Source of the DNA: an uncultured Prevotella sp.
GTDB lineage: Bacteria; Bacteroidota; Bacteroidia; Bacteroidales; Bacteroidaceae
NCBI GenBank assembly: GCA_934196725.1
Contig: CAKPWR010000035.1
Location: 1 to 28,737, forward strand
Direction of reading: 5' to 3'
DNA length: 28,737 nt
Shown here: positions 16,048-23,629 of the stretch, piece by piece
Numbering within the stretch: position 1 is the first letter of the stretch
How the letters are laid out: every line of letters begins with the position of its first letter
Made by a program: the position numbers and the translations under genes
Notes under the pieces: generated by a model
Database searches by the model: none
Told to the model about the DNA's origin: nothing
The model's input: only the letters and a program-made list of their open reading frames with translations

Positions 16048-17367
16048 ATGGATACATCTGAACTACAGAAAATAAAACAACGCTACAATATCGTCGGAAA
16101 TAGCGACGGATTGAATCATGCTCTCGATGTTGCCTTACAGGTGGCACCGACAGATCTTTCTGTGCTTATCATCGGAGAAAGTGGAGTTGGTAAGGAAATC
16201 ATTCCGAGGGTGATCCATGACAACTCACCACGAAGAAGAGAAAAGTATTTTGCCATCAACTGCGGAAGTATTCCTGAGGGCACTATAGACAGTGAGCTCT
16301 TTGGACATGAGAAGGGTTCCTTTACTGGAGCCATCGGAGAAAGCGAAGGCTACTTCGGTATAGCCAACAAGGGTACTATATTTCTTGACGAGGTGGGCGA
16401 ACTGCCCATACAGACTCAGGCAAGACTGCTGAGAGTGCTGGAAACGGGCGAATATATCCGCGTAGGTGGAACAGAGATTCGTAAAACCAATGTACGAATC
16501 GTTGCTGCCACCAACGTCAACATGAGAAAGGCAATCAGCGAAGGAAGATTCCGCGAAGACTTGTATTACCGACTCAATACAATTCCAATCCAGATGCCTC
16601 CACTTCGCGAACGAGGAAATGACATATTACTGTTGTTCCGCCTTTTCGCCATGCAAATGGCAGAGAAATACAATCTGCCAAAGATCAGCCTGACAGAAGA
16701 TGCCAAGAAACTCATGCTGAAATACAAATGGCCAGGTAACGTGAGACAGCTCAAGAACATTACCGAGCAAATGTCGGTATTAAGTCGTGAACGAGAAATT
16801 AACATGGAGACACTCATGCATTTTATCCCACGCGACGAAGAGACTACTCAACTTGCCACCATCCCACAGAGCAACAACACCTCGCACAGTTATGAAAACG
16901 AGCGAGAATTTCTCTATAAGATTCTATACGAACTAAGAGGAAACGTGAGTGACCTGCGAAGAGAGGTGGGATCATTGCGCAAGCAACTGGACGAAGCCCG
17001 TCAACTAAGAGGATCAGAAGGATTCAGTAATCCAACCCCTGTATCGAGCATGAGTCCGACAACCTATCCGGCAGAGTTTGACAACACACAGCCTATCACA
17101 CCAGCAGAAGGAATCATCCGGCATGACACAGGAATCATCCGACATGAGCCGGGAATCATCCGGGCTGACGAAATGGGACAATCGGAAGCAGAAGAAATCG
17201 AGGCAGAAGAAATCAAAGAGAACGACTCGCTCAATCTCGATGACTTGAGCAAGCAAATGATAGAAAAGGCTCTGGAACGCAACAATGGCAATCGAAAGAA
17301 AGCCGCTGAGGAATTGGGTATATCAGACAGAACCCTTTACCGAAAAATAAACAAATATAAATTATGA
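16048..17367 (+). CDS. Sigma-54 dependent transcriptional activator without receiver domain
   Basis: The 439-residue protein is a bacterial enhancer-binding protein. The AAA+ domain begins almost at the N terminus: Walker A GESGVGKE (43-50), the sigma-54 contact loop GSFTGA (90-95), Walker B TIFLDEVG (110-117) and WPGNVRQL later. A coiled-coil-like stretch (around 295-325) and a low-complexity linker with three 7-residue repeats (GIIRHDT-type) follow. A Fis-type helix-turn-helix is at 404-439. There is no response-regulator or GAF input domain, as in PspF, so activity must be controlled by a partner or by its level. The stop overlaps the LptE-like start by 4 bases. The target genes are unknown. 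Confidence 0.9.
   Translation: MDTSELQKIKQRYNIVGNSDGLNHALDVALQVAPTDLSVLIIGESGVGKEIIPRVIHDNSPRRREKYFAINCGSIPEGTIDSELFGHEKGSFTGAIGESEGYFGIANKGTIFLDEVGELPIQTQARLLRVLETGEYIRVGGTEIRKTNVRIVAATNVNMRKAISEGRFREDLYYRLNTIPIQMPPLRERGNDILLLFRLFAMQMAEKYNLPKISLTEDAKKLMLKYKWPGNVRQLKNITEQMSVLSREREINMETLMHFIPRDEETTQLATIPQSNNTSHSYENEREFLYKILYELRGNVSDLRREVGSLRKQLDEARQLRGSEGFSNPTPVSSMSPTTYPAEFDNTQPITPAEGIIRHDTGIIRHEPGIIRADEMGQSEAEEIEAEEIKENDSLNLDDLSKQMIEKALERNNGNRKKAAEELGISDRTLYRKINKYKL
17110..17172 (+). repeat. 21-base tandem repeats in the activator linker
   Basis: Three units (17110-17130, 17131-17151, 17152-17172) begin GGAATCATCCG and encode GIIRxxx repeats in the linker between the AAA+ domain and the helix-turn-helix. 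The third unit is diverged at its end. Confidence 0.85.
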
Positions 17368-17885
17368 AGCATTTACGCGCGTACATATATATATTAGGGA
17401 TTTCATTGGTCATAGGCATTATGACTGCCTGTTCCGTTAGCTATGGCTTCAACGGTGCCAGCATTGACTATACCCAGACCAAGACTATCCAAATAGCAGA
17501 CTTCCCTATCAGAAGTTCATACGTTTGGGGACCAATGGGACCAATGTTCAACAACGAGCTGAAAGACAAATTTGCCAACAATACCCAGTTGCGACAGGTT
17601 TCCCGTAATGGCGACCTGAAGATTGAGGGTGAAATTACCCAATATTCACAGCGCAACAAGTCGGTATCTGCTGAAGGTTATTCTGCACAGACAGAGTTGA
17701 GTATCACCGTCAACGTCCGTTTCACGAATAACAAGAAACATACCGAGGACTTCGAAAAGTCATTCACCTCTGCAAAGACCTACGACACCACACAAAGTTT
17801 AGCTTCTGTTCAGGAGGAGTTGGTCAGCCAGATGGTCAAAGACTTGGTAGACCAGATATTCAACGCTACAGTAGCTAACTGGTAA
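17364..17885 (+). CDS. lptE: LptE-like outer-membrane assembly lipoprotein
   Basis: The 173-residue protein has a signal peptide ending in a lipobox-like IMTACS (cysteine at residue 23) followed by SVSYGFNGASI, as in Bacteroidota LptE-family (LPS assembly) lipoproteins. The family plugs the LptD barrel and helps place lipopolysaccharide in the outer leaflet. Beta-rich sequence and a C-terminal helix (QEELVSQMVKDLVDQIFN) fit. The ATG overlaps the activator stop codon by 4 bases, so translation is coupled. LptE is weakly conserved in sequence, so the assignment rests on pattern, length and context with SecG. Confidence 0.75.
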   Translation: MKHLRAYIYILGISLVIGIMTACSVSYGFNGASIDYTQTKTIQIADFPIRSSYVWGPMGPMFNNELKDKFANNTQLRQVSRNGDLKIEGEITQYSQRNKSVSAEGYSAQTELSITVNVRFTNNKKHTEDFEKSFTSAKTYDTTQSLASVQEELVSQMVKDLVDQIFNATVANW

Positions 17886-17990
17886 GGAAGTAGTAAGTGA
17901 AGAACGAAGAGTGAAGAGTGAAGAATTCAACAGCTATACTAATCATAAAGTTCAAAGCTCAAAGTTCAAAGTAACCAAACATAAAATAGA
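17886..17990. repeat. Intergenic simple repeats between lptE and the TPR-like gene
   Basis: The gap is made of GTGAAGA-type repeats (17896-17928, shared with 14399-14428) and two copies of AAAGTTCAAAG (17947-17957 and 17961-17971). The same 11-mer occurs inverted at 20552-20562 and 20573-20583 between menB and menD. These look like small dispersed Bacteroidota intergenic repeats. Confidence 0.75.
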
Positions 17991-17995
17991 ACAAA

Positions 17996-18802
17996 GTGGA
18001 ATTAAGCAGATTGATACAACACCCAGAGGAGATGAACCGGGAGACGCTCTACGACTTGCGCGCCCTCTTGGCTCTATATCCCTATTATCAAACGGCTCGC
18101 CTCTTGATGTTGAAAAACCTGTACCTACTCCACGACCCTAGTTTCGACGAAGAGCTACGCCGTGCAGCCATCTACATAACCGACCGCAAGGTCATCTTCG
18201 AAATGGTAGAAGCAGCGCACTATCAGTTCAAGAAAGAAAACTATGGGGAAAAGAGCAAGGCTTATCCTACCCAAGGAGAAGCATCAAAAAGCAACTTGCA
18301 CAATGCATCTAAGGCAGACCGCACAAGCGACCTTATCGACAGTTTCCTAGGTTCTATACCAGCAGATGCTGAAGAAAAAGAAGCTAAGAAAGAAAAGCGG
18401 AAGCCAACACCTGCAGATGCAGCTGTTGATTATGTAGCTTATCTGATGGAGACTGAAGATCAAGAAGAAGAAGAGAAACCTTCAAGAACCATCAGTCTGA
18501 TTGATGACTTCATGGAAGATGGAGGATTCAAATTGCCAAAGATACAGCAAGGAGAGGAATACAAGCCTGAATACACGCCTCAGCTGGAAGATGACAATGA
18601 CAACGAGGAACAAACTGAAAATAGTGGTGTATTTACAGAAACCCTCGCCCGCATCTACATCAAACAGGGCAAGTATGAACGAGCTTATCAAATTATCGAG
18701 CGACTCTATAAGCAGCATCCACACAAGAGTGCCTACTATGTGGACCAGCTAAGATTCCTCGAAAAACTGATGTTAAACGGAAATAATAAAAATAATAAAT
18801 AA
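17996..18802 (+). CDS. TPR-like protein of unknown function
   Basis: The 268-residue protein begins with a helical region (LIQHPEEMNRETLYDLRALLALYPYYQTARLLML) typical of a Bacteroidota protein usually found between the LptE-like gene and secG. An acidic, lysine-rich low-complexity middle follows, and a C-terminal tetratricopeptide-like pair (TLARIYIKQGKYERAYQIIERLYKQHP) ends it. No signal peptide is seen. The start is GTG at 17996, chosen because the residues LIQHPE match the family start; an ATG 12 codons later (18032) is the alternative. Its role is unknown; helical repeats suggest protein binding. Confidence 0.75.
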   Translation: MELSRLIQHPEEMNRETLYDLRALLALYPYYQTARLLMLKNLYLLHDPSFDEELRRAAIYITDRKVIFEMVEAAHYQFKKENYGEKSKAYPTQGEASKSNLHNASKADRTSDLIDSFLGSIPADAEEKEAKKEKRKPTPADAAVDYVAYLMETEDQEEEEKPSRTISLIDDFMEDGGFKLPKIQQGEEYKPEYTPQLEDDNDNEEQTENSGVFTETLARIYIKQGKYERAYQIIERLYKQHPHKSAYYVDQLRFLEKLMLNGNNKNNK

Positions 18803-18817
18803 AACTAGTTTTAAAAA

Positions 18818-19222
18818 ATGGCTTACACATTATTTGTAGTATTAATCGTCCTGGTAGCAATCTTGATGATTTTCATCGTGCTCATCCAGGAATCAAAGGG
18901 AGGTGGACTTGCAAGTAACTTCTCTTCAACAAACTCTATTATGGGCGTTCGTAAGACAACCGACATTATAGAGAAATTAACATGGGGTCTCGCTGCTGCC
19001 ATGGTTGTTATCAGCGTAGCTTGTGCTTATGTAGCACCTCAGGCTGCTGGCGAAGGCAGCGTTATGGAAGGTGCAACTCAGGAGCAGACTGCTCTTCCTG
19101 CTATGCCTGGTGCTAACAAGGATGCTGCAGCAGGTGCTCAGAAGGCAGCCCCAGCAGCTAACGGTGCAGCAGATGCTCAGAAAGCAGCAACTCCAGCAAC
19201 ACCAGCTAGCCCAGCTAAGTAA
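18818..19222 (+). CDS. secG: Preprotein translocase subunit SecG
   Basis: The 134-residue protein has the SecG core in its first 75 residues: a membrane segment (VLIVLVAILMIFIVLIQESKGGGLASNF), the conserved loop with a polar FSSTNSIMGVRKTTD stretch, and a second membrane segment (LAAAMVVISVACAYV). An alanine- and glutamine-rich tail of about 55 residues follows, as is common in Bacteroidota SecG. SecG assists SecYEG in protein export. The gene ends the activator-lptE-TPR operon and is followed by a strong terminator. Confidence 0.9.
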   Translation: MAYTLFVVLIVLVAILMIFIVLIQESKGGGLASNFSSTNSIMGVRKTTDIIEKLTWGLAAAMVVISVACAYVAPQAAGEGSVMEGATQEQTALPAMPGANKDAAAGAQKAAPAANGAADAQKAATPATPASPAK

Positions 19223-19239
19223 TAGCATTTAGACTTATA

Positions 19240-19294
19240 AATAGCATTTTCCTATCTGAAAACTGCAGTTTTCGAGGGAAAATGCTATTTTTTT
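19240..19294 (+). terminator. Intrinsic terminator after secG
   Basis: A perfect 13-base stem (19240-19252 with 19277-19289), enclosing a second palindrome (GAAAACTGCAGTTTTC at 19258-19273), is followed by a T run to 19294. Confidence 0.9.
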
Positions 19295-19334
19295 GCAGAA
19301 AAATGAAGTTTTTTGAAAAAAAGTTCAGAAAAAG

Positions 19335-19366
19335 TTTGGTGGATTCAAAAAAATGTAGTACCTTTG
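19335..19366 (+). promoter_or_regulatory. Promoter of tRNA-His
   Basis: TTTG at 19335-19338, a 20-base spacer and TACCTTTG at 19359-19366 match the Bacteroidota promoter. Transcription should start about 35 bases before the tRNA. Confidence 0.8.
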
Positions 19367-19406
19367 CACTCGCTTAAAAGAAATAACAATTAAGCAAGCT
19401 AACATG

Positions 19407-19480
19407 GTGGACGTAGTTCAGTTGGTTAGAGCGTCAGATTGTGGTTCTGAATGTCGTGGGTTCGAGTCCCACCTTCCACC
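19407..19480 (+). tRNA. tRNA-His (anticodon GTG)
   Basis: The cloverleaf reads well: acceptor arm GTGGACG with CTTCCAC, D arm AGTTCAGTTGGTTAGAGC, anticodon stem TCAGA/TCTGA with loop TTGTGGT (anticodon 19441-19443), and T arm GTGGG-TTCGAGT-CCCAC. G at 19406 fits the encoded G-1 special to tRNA-His, opposite the C73 discriminator. CCA is not encoded. Position 6:67 of the acceptor appears as a C-U mismatch. Confidence 0.95.
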
Positions 19481-19498
19481 CATCAAAGCATAAAGATT

Positions 19499-19530
19499 GC
19501 CAATCTCTAGTAATAGAGGTTGGCTTTTTT
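19499..19530 (+). terminator. Intrinsic terminator after tRNA-His
   Basis: GCCAATCTCT (19499-19508) pairs with AGAGGTTGGC (19515-19524) with one G-U pair, a 6-base loop and six T behind it. Confidence 0.9.
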
Positions 19531-19546
19531 GTTTTCATACAATTAC

Positions 19547-19634
19547 CATTTATCTTCATCTTTCTTCCTATTGGTTTTCATCCAGCATCTCATTTATCTT
19601 CATCTTCCCTCCTTTTGTTTTTCATCCAGCATCC
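19547..19634. repeat. 44-base tandem duplication, intergenic
   Basis: Two adjacent 44-base pyrimidine-rich units (19547-19590 and 19591-19634) both begin CATTTATCTTCATCTT and end TTCATCCAGCATC, with a few differences in between. No gene is seen in them. Confidence 0.85.
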
Positions 19635-19652
19635 ATAGTGAAGAGATAAAAA

Positions 19653-19699
19653 ATAAACCATACAAGATGACCGAAGACATCCTATATGGTTTATATATC
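19653..19699 (-). terminator. Intrinsic terminator of the menaquinone operon
   Basis: Read on the reverse strand, ATAAACCATA (19694-19685) pairs with TATGGTTTAT (19662-19653). An inner GATG/CATC stem closes a TCTTCGGT loop, and a T run follows the stem. It lies about 30 bases after the menB stop. Confidence 0.85.
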
Positions 19700-19726
19700 C
19701 TGTTATTCGATTACTCACTCTGCCAT

Positions 19727-20548
19727 TTATGGGAACTGAGGATAATCCTCAAAACGAGGCTTGCGTTTCTCCAGGAAAGCCTTACCGCCTTCCTGAGCCT
19801 CATCCATGGTATAATAGAGCATCGTTGCATCACCAGCCAATTCCTGGATACCAGCCTGACCATCCAACTCTGCATTCAAGCCAGCCTTAATCATACGGAG
19901 AGCCAGAGGAGAACGCTCCATCATGATTTCAGCCCATTCTACGCAGGTATCTTCCAACTGATCAAGAGGCACTACCTTGTTGACCATTCCCATCTCCTCA
20001 GCCTCCTTTGCAGAATACTGCTTGCAGAGGAACCAGATTTCACGAGCCTTCTTCTGACCAACCATTCTTGCCAGATAAGAAGAACCGAAACCGGCATCAA
20101 AACTTCCTACCTTAGGACCCGTCTGTCCGAAGATGGCATTCTCTGAAGCGATGGTCAGGTCGCACATCACATGAAGCACATGACCGCCACCGATGGCATA
20201 ACCGTTAACCATAGCGATAACAGGCTTTGGCAAACGACGAATCTGCATCTGTACATCAAGCACGTTGAGACGAGGCACACCATCGTTGCCAACATATCCA
20301 CCTCTACCCTTCACATGCATATCTCCACCGGCACAGAAAGCCTTGTCACCAGCACCCGTCAGGATAACCACCCGGATGTCCAGGCAGTCACGACAGTAGT
20401 TGAAAGCCTGCGCCATCTCCCAAGTGGTCAATGGAGTGAAGGCGTTGCGATAACGCTCACGATTGATGGTAATCTTAGCAATGTGATTATACTCTTCGAA
20501 GATGATTTCCTTGAAATCAAAACCTTCTATCTTTTTCCATTCTCTCAT
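19727..20548 (-). CDS. menB: 1,4-dihydroxy-2-naphthoyl-CoA synthase MenB
   Basis: The 273-residue crotonase-fold enzyme closes the ring of o-succinylbenzoyl-CoA in menaquinone synthesis. Family marks are [17 protein letters not shown] (residues 71-87), the oxyanion-hole segment [10 protein letters not shown] and the segment [15 protein letters not shown] with the active-site aspartate. The C terminus [13 protein letters not shown] is typical of MenB. Length fits. It is the last gene of the operon and is followed by a terminator. The 70-base gap to menD contains the AAAGTTCAAAG repeat in inverted form. Confidence 0.95.
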   Translation of the reverse strand: MREWKKIEGFDFKEIIFEEYNHIAKITINRERYRNAFTPLTTWEMAQAFNYCRDCLDIRVVILTGAGDKAFCAGGDMHVKGRGGYVGNDGVPRLNVLDVQMQIRRLPKPVIAMVNGYAIGGGHVLHVMCDLTIASENAIFGQTGPKVGSFDAGFGSSYLARMVGQKKAREIWFLCKQYSAKEAEEMGMVNKVVPLDQLEDTCVEWAEIMMERSPLALRMIKAGLNAELDGQAGIQELAGDATMLYYTMDEAQEGGKAFLEKRKPRFEDYPQFP

Positions 20549-20618
20549 TTACTTTGAACTTTGATTATTGAACTTTGAACTTTATGATTACTTTCAGGTT
20601 ACTTTCAGAAAGGATGGA

Positions 20619-22397
20619 TCATCCTTCTTTCTCTGATGATAACTCTAAACTATTATAATATTCTTCCAGAACCTGATTATCTGTTTCTATATCCGTAAGA
20701 ACCTCCAGAAGCATCGGTCTACTTGACTCGGTATGGATGAGCCAATCGATGCCCTCACAGAGCGACTTCATATCATCAGCATTCTGATAGGCTACATTTT
20801 GTGCCAGACAGATGTGATAAGCAGAAGTGCAATGCTCAGCCATCACCAGTTTCTCGCGTGCAGAACTCTCCTTCAATCCCTTGAACTTGGCAAAGATGGC
20901 TCCGCCGCCATTATTCAAGAGCAAGATGCGAAGACTGCCATTGAGATTCTGATTCCAGAGGGCATTCTGATCGTAGAAGAAACTCAGGTCGCCCAACACG
21001 CAGAAAACCTTCTGCTGACTCCTGGCATCAGGATGATGATATTCCGAAAGATAGATAGACAAGCCAGCAGCCGTCGATAATGAACCCTCGATACCATTGA
21101 CACCACGATTGCAATGCACATACTGACGGGCGTAGATGCAAGCCAGGCGAATTGCCATACTATTGCCATAGAAGAGACGGCATTCACGGGTATCATCCAG
21201 CGAATGAGCCAGATATTCCTGCTGGAAAACCTTTACGGCAGCCATACTGCTGAAGGACGGTTCATAATCGAAAGCATGACGCTTAGCCGCCAACAGTGCC
21301 TTCTCCCAACGTTCCTTATACGCATCCACTTCATCCCGATAAACCCGATCGTAAGAGGTCATGGCATCCGCCAGCAGTGTGGTATCGCATTGGAAGATAC
21401 GGTCGATACGCATAAAGGTATCGATATAATCACCATCAGTACTTGCCCGCCACACCTTAGCACCTTTCTTCACGGCAAGACGAAGGAACTGCTTGAGGCG
21501 CTTGCTCACCAGGGTGCCTCCTACATAGAGAATAAAATCGGGCATATAATCCTCGTTATCCCCTACCTTATTCAGCACTTCATCGAAATTGGTAACCAGG
21601 AGATCGCTGGAAAATTCCCGGCATGCAGGATCCTCGCTTGAAGTACCCAAAGCCGTCGGTTCGATGAGCGTAACAGCCCATGAATCAATCTGCTTGATAC
21701 CGTAAAGCAGACTGCATGGGTAGTCCTGTCCCACCACAATCATCGGCTTTCTGGCATTCAGAAAATCAAGCATATCACCGTAATGGAAACTGCCGCCAAA
21801 GAGATTGGTCTTCACATAATCCACCCAATGAGCTTTCGGCAGCTTGTCTACCGTAAACTGATAGAGAGGTTCAGAAAGCTGGATGTTGATATGTACCGGA
21901 CCTATCTTGCGATGCACGCAGTCGATGATCGCTTCGTGCACCAACCGTTCACAATACCAAGCCTGCTCCTCGTTGGTTACGATTGGAAGATTCACACTCT
22001 TGTTGACCATCGTTCCGAAGACATTAGCCTGTGGCAGGGTCTGTCCATCCTGCTGTCCTATCCAAGCCTCCGGTCTATCTGCCGAAATGACGATGATTGG
22101 CAACTTCTGATAATAAGCCTCACAGACTGCCGGATAGAGATTGAGCAATGCAGAGCCTGAAGTAACGCAGACCGCTACCGGATCCGGACACGGTGACGGA
22201 TTACCCAAGGCAATACCCATAGCCACAAATCCCGCACTGCGTTCATCAGTGACTGGATAGCAGGTAATGCCATCCATCTCATTAAGATTATGTACAATGG
22301 GCGCATTACGACTTCCAGGACAAACCACTACTCTTCTCACACCATGAGATGCGAGAACACCCGTCAGGATATTGACATTATCGATATTACTAAACAC
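20619..22397 (-). CDS. menD: SEPHCHC synthase MenD
   Basis: The 592-residue thiamine-diphosphate enzyme joins isochorismate and 2-oxoglutarate to make SEPHCHC. The N-terminal part has the cofactor-activating region (VVVCPGSRNAPI and later DERSAGFVAMGIA). The C-terminal part has RGVNGIEGSLSTAAGLS and the cofactor/magnesium site VLGDLSFFYDQNAL with LLLNNGGGAIF. Length fits the family. It lies 56 bases behind menF, separated by an AT-rich repeat-like gap (22398-22453), and precedes menB. Confidence 0.95.
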   Translation of the reverse strand: MFSNIDNVNILTGVLASHGVRRVVVCPGSRNAPIVHNLNEMDGITCYPVTDERSAGFVAMGIALGNPSPCPDPVAVCVTSGSALLNLYPAVCEAYYQKLPIIVISADRPEAWIGQQDGQTLPQANVFGTMVNKSVNLPIVTNEEQAWYCERLVHEAIIDCVHRKIGPVHINIQLSEPLYQFTVDKLPKAHWVDYVKTNLFGGSFHYGDMLDFLNARKPMIVVGQDYPCSLLYGIKQIDSWAVTLIEPTALGTSSEDPACREFSSDLLVTNFDEVLNKVGDNEDYMPDFILYVGGTLVSKRLKQFLRLAVKKGAKVWRASTDGDYIDTFMRIDRIFQCDTTLLADAMTSYDRVYRDEVDAYKERWEKALLAAKRHAFDYEPSFSSMAAVKVFQQEYLAHSLDDTRECRLFYGNSMAIRLACIYARQYVHCNRGVNGIEGSLSTAAGLSIYLSEYHHPDARSQQKVFCVLGDLSFFYDQNALWNQNLNGSLRILLLNNGGGAIFAKFKGLKESSAREKLVMAEHCTSAYHICLAQNVAYQNADDMKSLCEGIDWLIHTESSRPMLLEVLTDIETDNQVLEEYYNSLELSSEKEG

Positions 22398-22453
22398 GAA
22401 AACTAATTTATAATATATAATTTACAATTAATAATTAACAATTGCCAATTCTG
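22398..22453. repeat. AT-rich repetitive gap between menF and menD
   Basis: The gap is built of near-repeats of TAATTTACAATTAATAATTAACAATT. Similar AT-rich fillers are frequent between Bacteroidota genes. No promoter box is clear, so menD is probably read from the operon promoter. Confidence 0.5.
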
Positions 22454-23626
22454 CTAAATCAAAACACGCCTGATTGTCTGCATTTTAGCTTCAGTTTCCT
22501 TCCACTCCTTTTCCATCTCGCTCTCCTTGAGCAATCCGCCACCGGCATAGAGTTCACAGATGCCATCCTGCAAGATGTTCATGCAGCGGAGTGAAACGAA
22601 GAGATGAGTCTTTCCCTGCGGAGAAATCGGACCGACAAAACCGCTATAGTATTTACGGGAATGAAGCTCATGCTGCAATATAAACCGGCGAGCCGCATCC
22701 TTTGGGATGCCACAGACTGCAGGCGTAGGATACAAAGCATTGAGCACATCCCCCAATCTGCCTTTATCCAGCAATCTGAAAGAGATATCGGTACGGAGAT
22801 GATAAAGATTGGCAGCCATCGTGGTATACGGACCTTTCAGTCTGTAATCCTCAGCAAAGCCCTTGATGCAATCTTCGATATAATCCGTAACATACTGCTG
22901 CTCTTCCCTGTTCTTCTCCGACCATTCCACGCCCTCTACCGGATAATCGGCAATGGTTTTGGAAGGCTCTGCCTTTTGCGTACCCGCCAAAGACATCGTC
23001 TGATACTCATCTCCCTCCCCCTTGAGCAAGATTTCCGGAGTCGCCATCAGCCACATACCCGATTGGGAAGTATAAACCAAGGCAACGAAAAGACGAGGAT
23101 ACATGCGGCAGGTTTTCAGGAAAAGCGCCTTTAAAGACTCAACATCCTGAGCATCAACACTATCAATCTTTTTAATTCTGATTTTATCACTCACCAGAGA
23201 AACCTTTCTTGCCAAAACAATCTTGCAGAATGTCCCTTCAGACAACTGCTGATGAAAGCATTCAAACTCTCTGGCGTAGGCCTCAAAATTACGTCCCGAC
23301 GTAGCATTTACTGCGTCCCGATGCAGTTCTGGCTTCGTCCCGACGTAGGAAGAGCTGCGTCGGGATGCATTTTCAGCCCCATCGGGAGAGGATTCCTGAG
23401 CCTTCTCTTCAGGGCCATTTTCATTCCCCACAGCAATCAGTTTGCTTTCATCAGGATGAATCAAAAGCACAGGACAATCGCTGGATGGCGAGAAGGGAGC
23501 TATCACAAACCCCTCCTTACCATTCAGTTCTGCCACAGAGGAGAGAACTTCCGGCTCACCCTCATGCTGCACCACATAATGAGCGTGATGCAGATAAGGC
23601 AAACGATAGTATGCAAATGCCGTCAT
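22454..23626 (-). CDS. menF: Isochorismate synthase (MenF/EntC family)
   Basis: The 390-residue enzyme converts chorismate to isochorismate. The chorismate-binding domain spans about residues 115-390: CKIVLARKV, ATPEILLKGEGDEYQTMSLAGTQKAE, the acidic NREEQQYVTDYI helix, YSGFVGPISPQGKTHLFVSLRC and YAGGGLLKES. The N-terminal domain is short and divergent. Between them residues about 84-113 are low-complexity and encoded by four alternating palindromic repeat units (23291-23370), an apparent in-frame repeat invasion of the linker. It starts 3 bases after the thioesterase stop. Confidence 0.92.
   Translation of the reverse strand: MTAFAYYRLPYLHHAHYVVQHEGEPEVLSSVAELNGKEGFVIAPFSPSSDCPVLLIHPDESKLIAVGNENGPEEKAQESSPDGAENASRRSSSYVGTKPELHRDAVNATSGRNFEAYAREFECFHQQLSEGTFCKIVLARKVSLVSDKIRIKKIDSVDAQDVESLKALFLKTCRMYPRLFVALVYTSQSGMWLMATPEILLKGEGDEYQTMSLAGTQKAEPSKTIADYPVEGVEWSEKNREEQQYVTDYIEDCIKGFAEDYRLKGPYTTMAANLYHLRTDISFRLLDKGRLGDVLNALYPTPAVCGIPKDAARRFILQHELHSRKYYSGFVGPISPQGKTHLFVSLRCMNILQDGICELYAGGGLLKESEMEKEWKETEAKMQTIRRVLI
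23291..23370. repeat. Palindromic repeat cluster inside menF
   Basis: ACGTCCCGACGT (23291-23302) and CGTCCCGACGT (23336-23346) alternate with CTGCGTCCCGATGCAG (23311-23326) and CTGCGTCGGGATGCA (23355-23369). The units are near-palindromes spaced about 20 bases apart and leave the menF frame open. Confidence 0.8.
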
Positions 23627-23629
23627 ACT

